Origin: Tubiluchus corallicola
Taxonomy: Eukaryota; Priapulida; Priapulimorpha; Priapulimorphida; Tubiluchidae
Direction: 5' to 3'
Assembly (NCBI GenBank): GCA_030141605.1
Contig: JAQGDQ010000079.1
Span: forward strand, 620,001 to 684,000
DNA length: 64,000 bases
Below, piece after piece: positions 13,901-25,014 of the stretch. The stretch's first letter is position 1. Each line of letters begins with the position of its first letter. A program made the translations under genes and the position numbers. Under the pieces are notes generated by a model, which saw only the letters and a list, made by a program, of their open reading frames with translations, had not been told where the DNA came from and ran no database searches.

Positions 13901-16900
13901 GTGTGTAGTAAGATGGACAGTATATATGTTCACAATATAGGAGAATATCGTGTGATTTAATAGGACAGGATAATCAATCATGTCATGAATCACTCTGCTA
14001 ACCACTGATTATATTTACATCTCATACTGCTGTTTGAACAGAAATTGAATGAAGCCAAAAATGATAACTGTTTTACAGTGATTATGTTGCAAAGTATATA
14101 ATTTGGGATTAGTAAATTTGTAATATACACACCTAAGTATAGAAAAGCTATAGTCTCATATATACTAATTTGGATAGTCTTTTAAGCTTATGTAGTGATA
14201 ATTGAAATTAAAAATTGATAATTTTTCTAGAACAATACTGGTGCAGAAGTTTCCCACTAATTTTTGTTTTTGCATTTTCAGTTTAATTTATTTGCATTAG
14301 GCAAAATACGAAATCAGAAAAGACCAAATTTTATCAAATTCCTTGCTTTACGAGCACTTGCTTTGAACTTTCTAATAGCTAATATTTTCAGGATTTTTAC
14401 TCCATTGGCAATCATATTCTGTTTTCCATATTTCTTGATTTAAGTTGGCACATAGCTTTATTTAAATAACATTTTACTATTTCTGATTTTGACATTTGCG
14501 AGATATCTAATATGTAACCATTTTATAAGAATTCGGATATTTCTATTAAAAGTAAATTGAATATGTGATAATGAACATGAAAATGCCTACACAAAACCTG
14601 AATCAAAATCATTCTAGCAACACCACAGTACAGTAGTCGCTGCTTAATAGACTCACTTTGGGACCGACGTGTTTTGACCCAATTAACCGATTGAACCTAT
14701 TAACTGATGGGTGTAGTATTATCGCTATAGAAGTATGAGTCATCAGCTTACTATGCACTGCAAAGGTTTTTAATGAATTTTAGAAATGAAGTAATGCCTA
14801 AATTCCTTTTTGCAGTTAAAAATTAGAAAAAAAAAATTTTAAAATATTAATTTATACAAGTGAATTAACAATACATTAAAAAGTATACTTTTCTAAATCA
14901 CACAATTCAGTTTATTTGCAAAAATTACAAAAATTCCTTCAAAGTTGGCCGCTTCATTTTGTCGCAAAGAAGTTGGCTCACAAAGTTCTTGTAATTATAA
15001 AAACGTTGAAAATCAGTTGCTGTGTGATGTACGTATTCTCATAAAACATTTAGCAGTTGGCTTGCTTGAGCATTTTCTTTGCCAAATCTTCTCCTTTCTG
15101 TCGCACTAAAGGAGTGTCCACTCGAGCATTTTTTCTCTTGCGTTTGTAAATCGCACTTTTAACGCTGACTCCACTTCACAGTCTCTTCCTGTGCATCGCC
15201 TCTTAGATGCTAGATTCTCATATTGGCTTGCTGACTGCTCAATTTCAGATCGTTTTTTTTTCAATATTCTGCTGAGAGTACTTTGAGAAATTTTCAACTG
15301 CACTGCTTCACACCTCTGCCCCAATTTTGGAAATTTATCGTACTCCTCTAAAATTTTCAGTTTCTCCTTAACCGTTAGATCTTTATGCTTATGCTCCATT
15401 TTTCAATCTGCTTAACTCTATGCCCTTATTTGCTGTATGATGTTTACTCTTGTAAGTCACAAGGAATGTTAGCTGATTACTGTACCTGCATCTTTGACTA
15501 TTAACTCATTAAGCCTAAAAGCATGATTTGAGGCGAGAGCCCCAAAAGGAAACCGCTAGACAAGTTTAGCTTCCAGAAATTCTTTGGGTAACGAGGTTAG
15601 TCGCAGTGGGGGAGTGGGTAACAGATTCAAAGCAAAACCGCTACGCTAGCATATTAGCGCATGATAAACGTACCTGTTTACAAACAAAACGGTACTTAAC
15701 ATAATTGTTTCTACATATATAATGCACAAAAGGGAAGTAAAGATGACATAAAAGTAGGAAAGGCTGTTTGGGCACATACAAATCTCTTATTATAAGTACG
15801 AGAAGGAAAAATATTGAGTCAATTAAGCGAAGTCATTTGAGTCAATTACCAATAGTTTTTATGTATATTTGAATAGAAGTGGCCCATTCCAGGCGTTTTT
15901 GAGTCAATTAAGTGATTGAGTCTGTTATGCGTGAGTCTATTAAGCGGCGATTACTGTAATTGATATTTTGTTTTTAGGAAAGCATAGTGGATTTGGAGGT
16001 TATATTTTCTGATGACTCCATTACGTACCTCACCAATGTTGCCGATGAAGATGTGTTTATTAGTGCAATTAGCTTAAACCCATCTGTCATCAAGGTGTCG
16101 TCTTCATCCTATGATAACTTTATAAGAATCACTGCTGTCGGTAAGGCTTTAACCTGATTACTGTTTTGAGTGAGAGGTGACAGATCACATTAATAGTATT
16201 AATAATTTTAGTAAAATCTTAATGCATTGCTAGGAAGTTTACTGAATCTAACGCCTAGTTCATTCGTTAAAAATGTAACAACTTGATTTATATCGAGTGT
16301 TCTGCCACATGTAAATGAAATTGTATTGAGTCTAAAACCTATCGTTTTTATCTTTTGTGAAACCTAATGCATCTGAGATAAATATTTATATTGCTTTATT
16401 GAAAATATACAATGATGATGTTTTGCAGATGAGTTGAGGCAGTGGCTTTAAATATTCATTCAAATAAATACTTAGCCCTGAAATGTCAAATGGATGAGTA
16501 AGCTTTTGGCCACAAACTGCTGTTTGCTCATACTAATCCTTAATGTCTGAACTTTGCTTATGCAGTGTGGTTTGAGTTTTAGGATCCTGCTTATGAGAAT
16601 TCTACTTGTTTTCACAAACATTTTTTTAGCTTTCAAAGCCTAATATGTGTATTGTGTTGAAGCAATGGCAGATAGACAAGCGAATCTTAGAACAACTGCA
16701 TCATTTGTCAAGGGAGGAACTCCCCATTTAAATAGTTTGACAATAGTCTAGCTTATTAATTGCCGTATGCATTGACTTACAACAAGCCTGCTGTATGCAA
16801 TTAATTGTGTGTGGCAGTTTACATAGTGCCAGTAGTTTATTTTTCTGTTTTATGTTTTGCAGGACAGGGCAAAGGTGACTTGCTAAAAGTATCTCTAAAC

Positions 16901-17692
16901 CTTGGTGATGCGTGCCAGCGTGCCAAATCTACCCCTTTGGCTACAGCTCTCGCCTACGTCAATGTGGATTTCTCGAAGACCCCTGAAACCAACAAACTAA
17001 TTGAGTTAGCAGATTTTCAAAATGATGACAGCTACTTGGTGAATAACTATGCGAGCATTCGTAAATCGGGCATGCACAAGTATGGACCAGAGAAGTTTCA
17101 ATTCCCCTGGGAAGATATTGAAAAGTCAAATTCTAATGACGCATCACTGAAGGCTTATTCAGAGTATCGTACTGCACCGAAGGTATCCCAGCAGTTATCA
17201 CATGATGGTGCAGAACCATCTGACACTGCATTTTCTCCCCTAGAAATTGGTATGTATGTTCTTCTAGGTATCTTCTGCTTGGCTATTATGGTGTTTGTCA
17301 TCAACTGTGTAGTTTTTGCAATGCGATATCGACGTAAGAGGATGCCGAGCAGTGATACATTTTCTGATGCTCATGACTGGGTATATGTTGGTCGAGCCAC
17401 ACTAGAACGGCAGGGCGACTCGGTAGCATCTCCTCCCGGAAATCTGTTACCAGAGTCTACTTTCATTGAAAACAACGCCGACTTGTCTCAGCATACACCT
17501 CCTGATACCTTGAACAATAACTGTAACCGTAACAGCACACATTCTTACCCAGGCTCAGAGATTAGTATACGCCTAATGGCTAATCCACAAGCAGCATGGT
17601 ACGACGATATGCAGTGGAATTACGAAGCAGCTGGCCTCACCTATGAACAACTGAAGGATTATTTTGATAATCTGAAAGAATCAACAGCTTAA
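4981..17692 (+). CDS. TMEM132: TMEM132-family single-pass membrane protein, complete, 11 exons
   Basis: The coding segments are 4981-5080, 5445-6198, 6814-6978, 11207-11399, 11736-11879, 12191-12450, 12898-13011, 13158-13329, 13709-13900, 15978-16140 and 16863-17692. Phases agree throughout and give 3087 nt, about 1028 aa. Exon 1 encodes an N-terminal hydrophobic signal peptide (DGVLLLVFITLWNG). A large extracellular region of Ig-like beta sandwiches follows. A TM helix lies at about residues 880-906, then RYRRKR as a stop-transfer signal and a tail of about 120 aa. Family landmarks are NTAVLDGRIIRQPLKV, FQVWLPELPLDIYLSD, HDWVYVG in the tail, and a C-terminus WNYEAAGLTYEQLKDYFDNL. The family is proposed to act in cell adhesion and actin coupling at the neuronal surface; the fly member is detonator. 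Which vertebrate paralogue is closest cannot be told. Intron 3 (4.2 kb) and intron 9 hold transposons. Confidence 0.93.
6315..6335. repeat. (TA)n microsatellite in TMEM132 intron 2
   Basis: About ten uninterrupted TA dinucleotides. A similar (AT)n run lies at 9846-9865 in intron 3. Confidence 0.8.
7306..7640. mobile_element. hAT-type MITE, 335 bp, with 8-bp target duplication
   Basis: The element has terminal inverted repeats CAGTGGTTCCCAACC and GGTTGGGAACCTCTG (14 of 15 paired). A perfect 8-bp direct repeat, GCATAGAG, flanks it at 7298-7305 and 7641-7648. The length of the target duplication and the CAG...CTG ends identify the hAT superfamily. Inside are repeated GGGGTACGC-like blocks near both ends. 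It has no ORF, so it is non-autonomous. It sits in TMEM132 intron 3. The perfect duplication suggests insertion that is not very old. Confidence 0.85.
11030..11096. repeat. degenerate tetranucleotide repeat (TTGG/TTAG/TTAA)
   Basis: TMEM132 intron 3, near its 3' end, carries an array of related 4-base units such as GGTTGGTTGG, GTTAGTTAGTTGG and TTAATTAATTG. It looks like a decaying microsatellite. Confidence 0.6.
12558..12645. repeat. trinucleotide minisatellite (AGT/GGT)n
   Basis: TMEM132 intron 6 holds about 29 imperfect three-base units of the type AGT, GGT and AAT on the plus strand, with a strongly purine/T-biased composition. It is not coding; it lies between the donor at 12451 and the acceptor at 12897. 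Confidence 0.7.
14631..15956. mobile_element. Tigger/pogo-like DNA transposon, copy 1 (TMEM132 intron 9)
   Basis: The ends are inverted: CAGTAGTCGCTGCTTAATAG at the left and CTATTAAGCGGCGATTACTG at the right. A TA dinucleotide flanks each side, as expected for Tc1/mariner/pogo elements. Subterminal blocks such as TTGACCCAATTAA and GAGTCAATTA recur near both ends. The inside keeps a DNA-binding part of a pogo-type transposase on the minus strand (see 15060-15399) but no catalytic domain. A shorter copy of the same family, in the same orientation, is at 48938-49885. Confidence 0.85.
15060..15399 (-). pseudogene. truncated pogo/Tigger transposase, CENP-B-like DNA-binding region
   Basis: The frame from 15399 reads KHKDLTVKEKLKILEEYD, then ISQSTLSRILKKKRSEI. 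This is the CENP-B N-terminal helix-turn-helix seen in pogo-type transposases. It is followed by VESALKVRFTNARE, the start of the second CENPB-type HTH. The frame stops at 15106, but the second HTH goes on in another frame as VDTPLVRQKGEDLAKKML to about 15060, which shows a frameshift near an A-run around 15118-15125. The DDE catalytic domain is absent. It is a relic inside the copy 1 transposon, not a host gene. Confidence 0.8.
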
Positions 17693-20600
17693 TTGCTTGT
17701 TGAATGCTTGTAATTTTTGTGTAACTTCTTTTAGGCAACATTTTAACAAGGCCTGTCTCTTACTATCGGCATACTTTGCGTATTTGTATTGTATTTTTGC
17801 CTTGCTCATATGTTTCTGTATACAAACAATTATGCACAATGCACTTTGCACGTAAAATTTTTGTTAATAATCTATTATATATTAATTAGTTCAACCTAGC
17901 ATGTTTATCACTGTTTACTGCATATCATTTGTTAACTTTAGGTTAATAAATGATTGGAAAATTAAAAGAATTTTGTTAATATCACGTCTACAATTTGTTC
18001 CCTCATAAAGTTTCCCATTTTTTATTTTGTATCCTTTTGTAAATTTTGTGTCAAAATTTTTCTGAATTTTGTTTTTAAAGTTTCTTGTACTATGGTTTAA
18101 TTGTATTAGATTCTTGTCATGTAAATATCAGTGTACTTAGTCATGTCTTGCAACTTGAGTTTCCATTAATAATTACTACTTCTTTGAAGAGGGTCATGCA
18201 TATTATCAACTAAGGCAGTTGTTAGGAAAATTTCTGAATCTCTATGATGCTAAACAGTCTTGAATGATCTTTATCTGCAGTGACTGTTTTTTTTTCATGA
18301 AGGTACTATGTGTAATGGAATTCTAGGAATTTTTGTAACATTTGTGCCCAGAATCCTTTTTTGTGCATAGTGCCACTATTGGTACTTATGCTATGTTGTG
18401 AGCTGCATGTGTTGTGAACATCTCATTCTGTTTTATTTGGCTGTGTAGTATAGTACAATTACATGTGTCATGATCACTTAAAACTATATGTCACAATTTT
18501 CTATACAGTAATACTTAATCTAGCCAAAATGAGAAAAGGTTATATAGTGAGTAGTGTAATTAGACCTCCCGTATATGTAGTATTTATAATGATAGTAATC
18601 ATGCCGATTAAATACCACTATAGTTGTTATTTTATTTGATATCCAAAATCAGTAAAGGATGTGTTTTGTGAGTGATTTTTTTTCAAAAGTTATTTTCACA
18701 AATTGCATTACATTAAGGGTGAGCATGATTCTCATCATGTTACTTACTTTAGTTACTTACTTACGTGTGTGAAATTAATGTTTAATTGAAGCTGTAGACT
18801 ATACCTTAGTGTAAGTAGTATGCCAATAAGCTTGATGACAACAGTTGAAAACACCAGACTTTCATGTTCTATAGATTCTTTTTATGGATTGTGTCACTAC
18901 TGTGTGATATTGTTTATATACTTTTATATATTTCATTTTTAATTTTGTTAGGTAATCCATACACATTTTTTGTATTAAATTTTTTGTTGAAGTGAAATCG
19001 GTGTCATCTTAATACATGTTGCCAAGTATGTGTTCACAGACCATTTAATTGTTTGATGTTCTGCTTACATTTTACATGGTGAAAAGTTTTATTTGCTACA
19101 GTTTGCTGACATCTTTTAGACATGTGACCAAGAATATAAGAAAGATTTCATTTACGTATCATTACTTCAGCACTTATTATCACTTCTATTAATACTGGTT
19201 TTGAAACTAGATTTTAATGAAGTAGCATGTATACTATCAGCCAGGCTGTATTTTGCATCATATTACTATAGTGTAATAATGTTACTTGATTAAACCCTTC
19301 TGTTTATAGGTAAGTACCAAAAAGTCCACATTTAGTTGCTTTGATAGCCTAATGTTTCAGTTATCAATCGATATTCTATAATATTACATGTTATGGTTTC
19401 TTAGATTGTTTATTTTTCGTGTTTTATGCTTAAGATTGTTGATCAGTTTTTCACCCATTCTGGTGCTCATTTTAGTGCAATATATTAGTCAATCTCTACA
19501 TAGTTTTAAAATCTTTTTCTAAAGATGCTTTAGGAAATGTTAGTTACTTATTTATTGTAAATTTGTTGTATATTATTATTTTTTGCAGTAAGTAAATTTG
19601 GCACTTACAATTTGTTTTTATAGTGATAATAATAATTATTTATGTTACTTGTTTACTAGCTTTGCTAATGTATTTATCAATCTGTGTATTACATTTTCCT
19701 AATTATTTTCTGCCTTTGGAGCCAAAATGAAAGTGCAGAAGGATAATTTTACATGGTGAAAGAAATGCATTTTATGTGAAAGAAAGTAAGACTCGTGTTA
19801 TATAACTTTTTCCTTGTATTATACAGGTAGCTTAAAATCTCAGTGTCTGTGTAATATGCCTTAACTACTGGCTATTTGTCTTGTAATTTTAAAAGCGGCA
19901 TTATGATTATTTACTTTCAATATTAGTTAATATAAATACAGAACCAGCTAGGAATATAATGGCCGGTCGAAATGGTTCCTCGAATGTTTGTTGTACAATG
20001 CGCAGGTTGTTCGAAATATTTCGTGTCGCTTCATCGGTATATTTACTACATTCATATAAATGCACTCGCTCAATTTGCGATACTGTATTCACATTTATGT
20101 GCATAAGTAGCTGTAGCTATTTGCAAGGAAGCCTTGTTTGCTGAATAAGGTGTGCTACCAAATGGCAGTATATTTAATTTGAACGTAATTTTAATTTTAT
20201 TGGTAAACTATGAGACCTGTTAAACACTTGCCTATCGTGTTATGCTGCAGCATTGTTTAAATTTTTGTATGAACTGCTATGCATGCTTTTATGCTTTTGG
20301 AACATTATGTGAAATTTCATCACTTATATTCATAATATCAGTACGAGAGAGAATAACTGGGTCAGTGCTGGATGCCGATTTGTAAGATCCGCGAACTGAA
20401 TTTAATTAGAATAGCTTCACCATATTCTTTGTGAACATTTTATAATCGCTATGTCTTTTTACATTTCCTGTACTGTATTGTGGTAATTATTATCGAGTAC
20501 AATAATAATTGACGAAATTTGCATATAGATTAACCTTATGTATGCATTATCGGTGACTTTTATGTATAATAAAAGTCTATGTAAAATAAATTATGAACTA

Positions 20601-20930
20601 TGATTTTTTATTCGTAATTATACTAGTCATGTTAATTTACATGTTCTTCAAAGTACTAGTTAGCACTATTTTGATTTGTACTAAATTAATTCACGTCCGA
20701 CCCTTCATTTGGCGGCTGCATTTCACTCAGTAAAATTTGGTTCTTGGTACTGTTTTTTGTGGTTTTCGTGAAAGCACGGTGGTGTATGCGGAAACCGAAT
20801 ACATGCACAGAACGGTCATTCCAGAATTTAGCTCTTTACATCGAGTTTTAGCGTCTGAAAGAGAAGACATTGTGCTTCAAAATCAATTTCAAAGGAATTT
20901 AAGTGTATCTAAAAGACTATAAAAGTGCTA
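17693..20930. other. TMEM132 3' UTR and intergenic DNA
   Basis: An AATAAA at 17945-17950 is a candidate poly(A) signal about 255 bases after the TMEM132 stop. The rest is T-rich single-copy-looking DNA; ORFs here are short and have no recognisable family. I see no RNA gene. Confidence 0.5.
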
Positions 20931-20939
20931 CCGTCGGAC

Positions 20940-23600
20940 GACACATTGACTTACAATCAAAGGGATGCTTGCACTTGTTATTTTCCTGTTATATTCTGAG
21001 TGACTTTAATTTATCAGGAATTGATTGCCAATTGGAGTTCTCCAATAATGCTGTTGAAAATGAGTTTTTAGAATGCTTTGAGTTGAACTTGTTATATCAA
21101 CACGTGAAATTTGCAACACGCTATCGCATTGGCAATGAACCATCTTTACTTGATTTAGTTTTTACTGAGCAAGATGATTTGGTAAAATATTTGAGATCTA
21201 GTTCACCATTAGGTAATAGTGACCATGTGTGCTTGCATTTTAGTTTGAATGTAAAAATGTATTGCCAGTCAAAATTCTACCTCAGAAGAAGATGTGTTTA
21301 AACAAAGTTAATTTCAGCAGTATGTGTAATGCATTTAGCCAAGTTGATTGGATTAATGTTTTAAATAGTAATCTTACTCTTGATGATATGTGGACAAAAT
21401 TTCATAATGTGTACATGTCAGTTGTTGATGAATATGTGCCTAGTTTCTATCCAAGTTCTTGCAGTAAGAGTAGTCGACCTCGGCCTTCTTGGTTAACTAA
21501 GCAGTTGCTTGACTGTATTAAGGAGAAAGAAAAGTTGTTTTTTGACTGGAAGAGACGAAGAACAAAACTTTCTTATGAACGGTATGCTGCAAGGCGTAAT
21601 GTGGTGAAAAACCTTATAACTACTGCGAGAAAAAGATCTGAACGTAATTTAGCAAGTAATTGCAAGAGTAATCCTAAGGCATTCTGGCAGTATATCAATT
21701 CACTTCGGAAGCCAAAGTCTAGAATTCATTCGCTGAAGAATTCCCAAGGTAATCTTGTCTCTGATTCAGAGGAGAATGCACAAATTTTGAACGATTTTTT
21801 CATTAGTGTATTTAGTCCCAATGCTTCTAACTATGAAGTAACTACAGTGCAACAATATCCTGATATCAGCAATGTTTCCATAACTGAAGAAGAGGTGCTT
21901 TTTGAGTTACAAAATCTCAATGTAAACAAATTTGCTCCAGATGGTTACCATCCACGTATTTTAAATGAATGTAGAACTGTGCTTTTTAAACCTGTATACA
22001 CCTTACTGGATAGGTCTTTTGTTAATTGTCAGTTACCTGGACAATGGAAGGTGGCACAGGTTACTCCCATTCATAAAAAAGGGGACAAGTCAGATCCATC
22101 GAACTACAGGCCAGTTAGCTTACTAAATACAATTAATAAAGTGACAGAAAAAAATCATGCGGAAGCATATAATGAACCATCTGATAAGATACAACATTAT
22201 TTGTGAAGAACAACATGGGTTTGTTAAGGGTAAAACAATGGTTACCCAACTGTTACAATGTTACGATGCATGGTTTGAGTTAAAAGATGCTAATAAGCCT
22301 TTTGATATAATATTACTGGACGTGAAAAAGGCATTTGATGTTGTACTTCATCACTTTCTGTTCGCAAAACTTAAAAATTGTGGTATAACTGGTCCAGTTT
22401 TACAGTGGATAGTAAACTTCTTAGAAAATAGAAGACAATGTATGTGTGTTGATGGTTACAAATCGACTGAGTCCTTGATTACTAGTGGTGTACCGCAAGG
22501 TTCGGTATTAGGTCCGTGTTTATTTGTGGTATTTATAAATGATTTGCCTAGTTGTGTGGGAAATTCTATTCGTCTTTTTGCTGATGACAGCAAAATCTGG
22601 TCTGAATCTGATTCTTTTACCAGCTGTAATGATCTTCAATCGGATCTAGAAGGGCTCTGTGATTGGGCAGTTGAAAATGGTACGCAGTTCCATCCCAACA
22701 AGTGTAAGGTTGTATCTGTGGGAGCAGGATATGAGTATAAATACAAAATGTATGATGCAAGTGGCATTCCGGCAGAATTGGACTTTAGTGCTTGTGAGAA
22801 AGACCTTGGATTATTACTTGATAATAAACTAAATTTTAAAGATCACATAGCAGAAATCATAAAGAATGCCAAACGAAACAATGCTTTAATAAGGAGGAAT
22901 TTCAAGTACCTAGATCTGCAAACTTTTAAGCTTCTATATGTGGCACTTGTGCGATCAAAAGTGGAATATGGAAGTAGTATTTGGAATAATCCTAGAGCAT
23001 ACATAGTGGACCCAGTCGAAACTGTCCAAATGAGAGCTTTCAATATGTTACCAGAACTAATGAACTTGTCGTATGAAAGTCAATTAAAACGAATAGGTTT
23101 AACTACATTAGCCTTTAGACGTTTACGTGGCCAACTAATTGATGTATACAAACATGTATCTGGAGTTTATATCTTTGATGATTGTCCTATTAAATTAAAA
23201 GTACATCGCACAGCAAGATCAGGTCCTATTGTTCATAAATCAAGAACTACACACAAAACTGGTAAATACGACTATTTTTCTTGTACGATGCCAGAAATCT
23301 GGAGTAGATTGCCCTGTGATGTGAGAACAGCAACATCTGTAAATTTATTTAAATCAAAATTAGATAGACACTATGAACATCATCCATTGAAATTTAATCA
23401 CCGTGTTAATTGGAACATGCCTATAACAAGGATGCTGGATTACATATTATAGTGAGAACACTTGCCAGTGGAGTCACCTAGGTGTTGATGACAATCTATT
23501 GTATGTGCAATTTGTCACAATTACAGTCGAAGAAGTATTTGTCTCAAAAGTTATATTATAACTACTTCAGATTTACTACTACTACTACTACTACTACTTA
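20940..23600 (+). mobile_element. CR1/L2-like LINE, 5'-truncated, two frameshifts, (TAC)n tail
   Basis: Three overlapping frames make up one decayed polyprotein. The first, to about 21300, is the C-terminal half of an apurinic-type endonuclease: SDFNLSGIDC, then PSLLDLVFTEQDD, then SPLGNSDHVCLHF. The second (about 21262-22150) is the linker and start of the reverse transcriptase, with WKVAQVTPIHKKGDKSDPSNYRPVSLL. The third (22157-23452) carries the RT core, with VPQGSVLGPCLF, the catalytic FADD in RLFADDSKIW, and the thumb and C-terminal region. The frame changes lie near 21262-21300 and in the A7 run at about 22147-22153. The endonuclease N-terminus is missing. The 3' end is a (TAC)n microsatellite at 23574-23599, as in many LINEs of this group. 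Clade assignment is by motif style only. Confidence 0.85.
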
Positions 23601-23784
23601 CTCATTGATAATAGTGGTGGTATTGATATTTTTACTTTTGCCTTTCCAAACACTGACCGTCATAATCCAAAAATTGAAGACATACAGTCGGTGCCAGTTC
23701 ATGACATTGATCTAGGCAAGCGCGTAAGGCGCAAGCTAAACTACAATGTTTGAATTTAAGCAAAATTAAATTTCTGAGTAAGGG

Positions 23785-24060
23785 GTGAATAAGATGAGTC
23801 ATTACATGAAAATTGAATTAAATATGTTGGAATTGAAGTGCAACTTCAAAAGTGACCATACAAGTAATTTATTGTGTCCCATGTGTAATACTCAAGAAGA
23901 TGCAACTGAACATCTATTTGTTTGTAGTTATTTAAGTCAAGTAAATGTTTCGGCGATTGATGCTTGTGACCTATAAGATACGAATGTGGAAGTTGTAAGA
24001 ATAAGAATTGAGTATACGGCGGCCATTGTGGAATTTAGAAAAGAATGTGGAGTGATGATA
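23785..24060 (+). mobile_element. second LINE 3' fragment with Cys-rich knuckle
   Basis: A frame reads LLCPMCNTQEDATEHLFVCSYL, the zinc-knuckle tail of a LINE polyprotein. After a stop it seems to continue as RIRIEYTAAIVEFRKECG. It lies just downstream of the larger LINE but belongs to a different tail type, closer to the relic at 3265-3480. Confidence 0.5.
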
Positions 24061-24714
24061 CGAAGTCATAATAAATCCTGCAGTCGTTCTTGAGTGCTTG
24101 TTTGCTGATCACTCAGCATTGAACCACTGAAGTGCAACGAAAAATTCGAAGCAACAAAAGATAAACTATAGACGTAAATACAGTGCACAAATCACTGTCT
24201 TAATCTACCACTTAGTGCCATCTTTTAATCAATATTGCTCACACTTACTCCATGCACGAGACAGGTACTGCTAAAATTTAACTTTACATTAGCTTAATTA
24301 CTTAGTTTGTTTGTAGAATGTTGTGTAATTTTCAAATCTTAATAGCTTTAAATTTTCATTTTTTCCGACTTCAATCGGAAAAATCATAAACACATTTCAA
24401 TTTTATTTATATTTTTTTAAGTTTTATTTCAATTGTACCATTTAAACGTACATCCAATGGTGTACATTCAATTGTACATATAGCTGGATTTAATTTACAG
24501 ATGCGAATTTGTTGCGCTAATTGCTTTTTTACTAACCTGTGCAAATAAAAAACGACAAATTTCAGGTATATCATGTCAATGAGGTGTAGTATTATGTTGC
24601 GAAAAAAGATGTTCGTGTCTGTATCTAGTCACTCAGTCAGCATAATAACTTAACGAATGTCCGTTCTCTTAAAACTGTGTAAATGAAAAAATGTGCATCT
24701 TTCCAGATTGCGAA

Positions 24715-25014
24715 TTCAAATTCTTGGTGCAAGCGGTGTGGCAATGTATTGTGGCTACTATTGGCGGGCCGGCAGCTAGTGGCTGCGATTACGCGAAGCA
24801 GTCGTAACAAAACTGTTTTTTCAGTATTTCCGTGCGCAATATCATTGAGATAGTGGTGTGACGCCCAGCGTCCGTTCTAAAATGGATGCGCACATGAAAG
24901 TGTGTGTTTTCTCGCGGAATTTAAACTGTTTACGTAGTTTTGCTAGTTTATCAAATACAGTTACTAAAGTATCACAGTTTAAAATAGTTATTGCTTGAGG
25001 ACAAACTACTCAAT
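24715..25014 (+). promoter_or_regulatory. putative promoter and 5' UTR of the isopentenyl phosphate kinase gene
   Basis: A locally GC- and CpG-richer stretch starts about 300 bases before the ATG. It includes CTATTGGCGGGCCGG at about 24750-24764, which combines an inverted CCAAT box (ATTGG) with a TTGGCGGG E2F/Sp1-like core. Purely motif-based. Confidence 0.35.

Noticed and set aside
20737-20922. 61-codon ORF just before the CR1/L2-like LINE
   Set aside because: It does not match the endonuclease N-terminus and has no recognisable domain.
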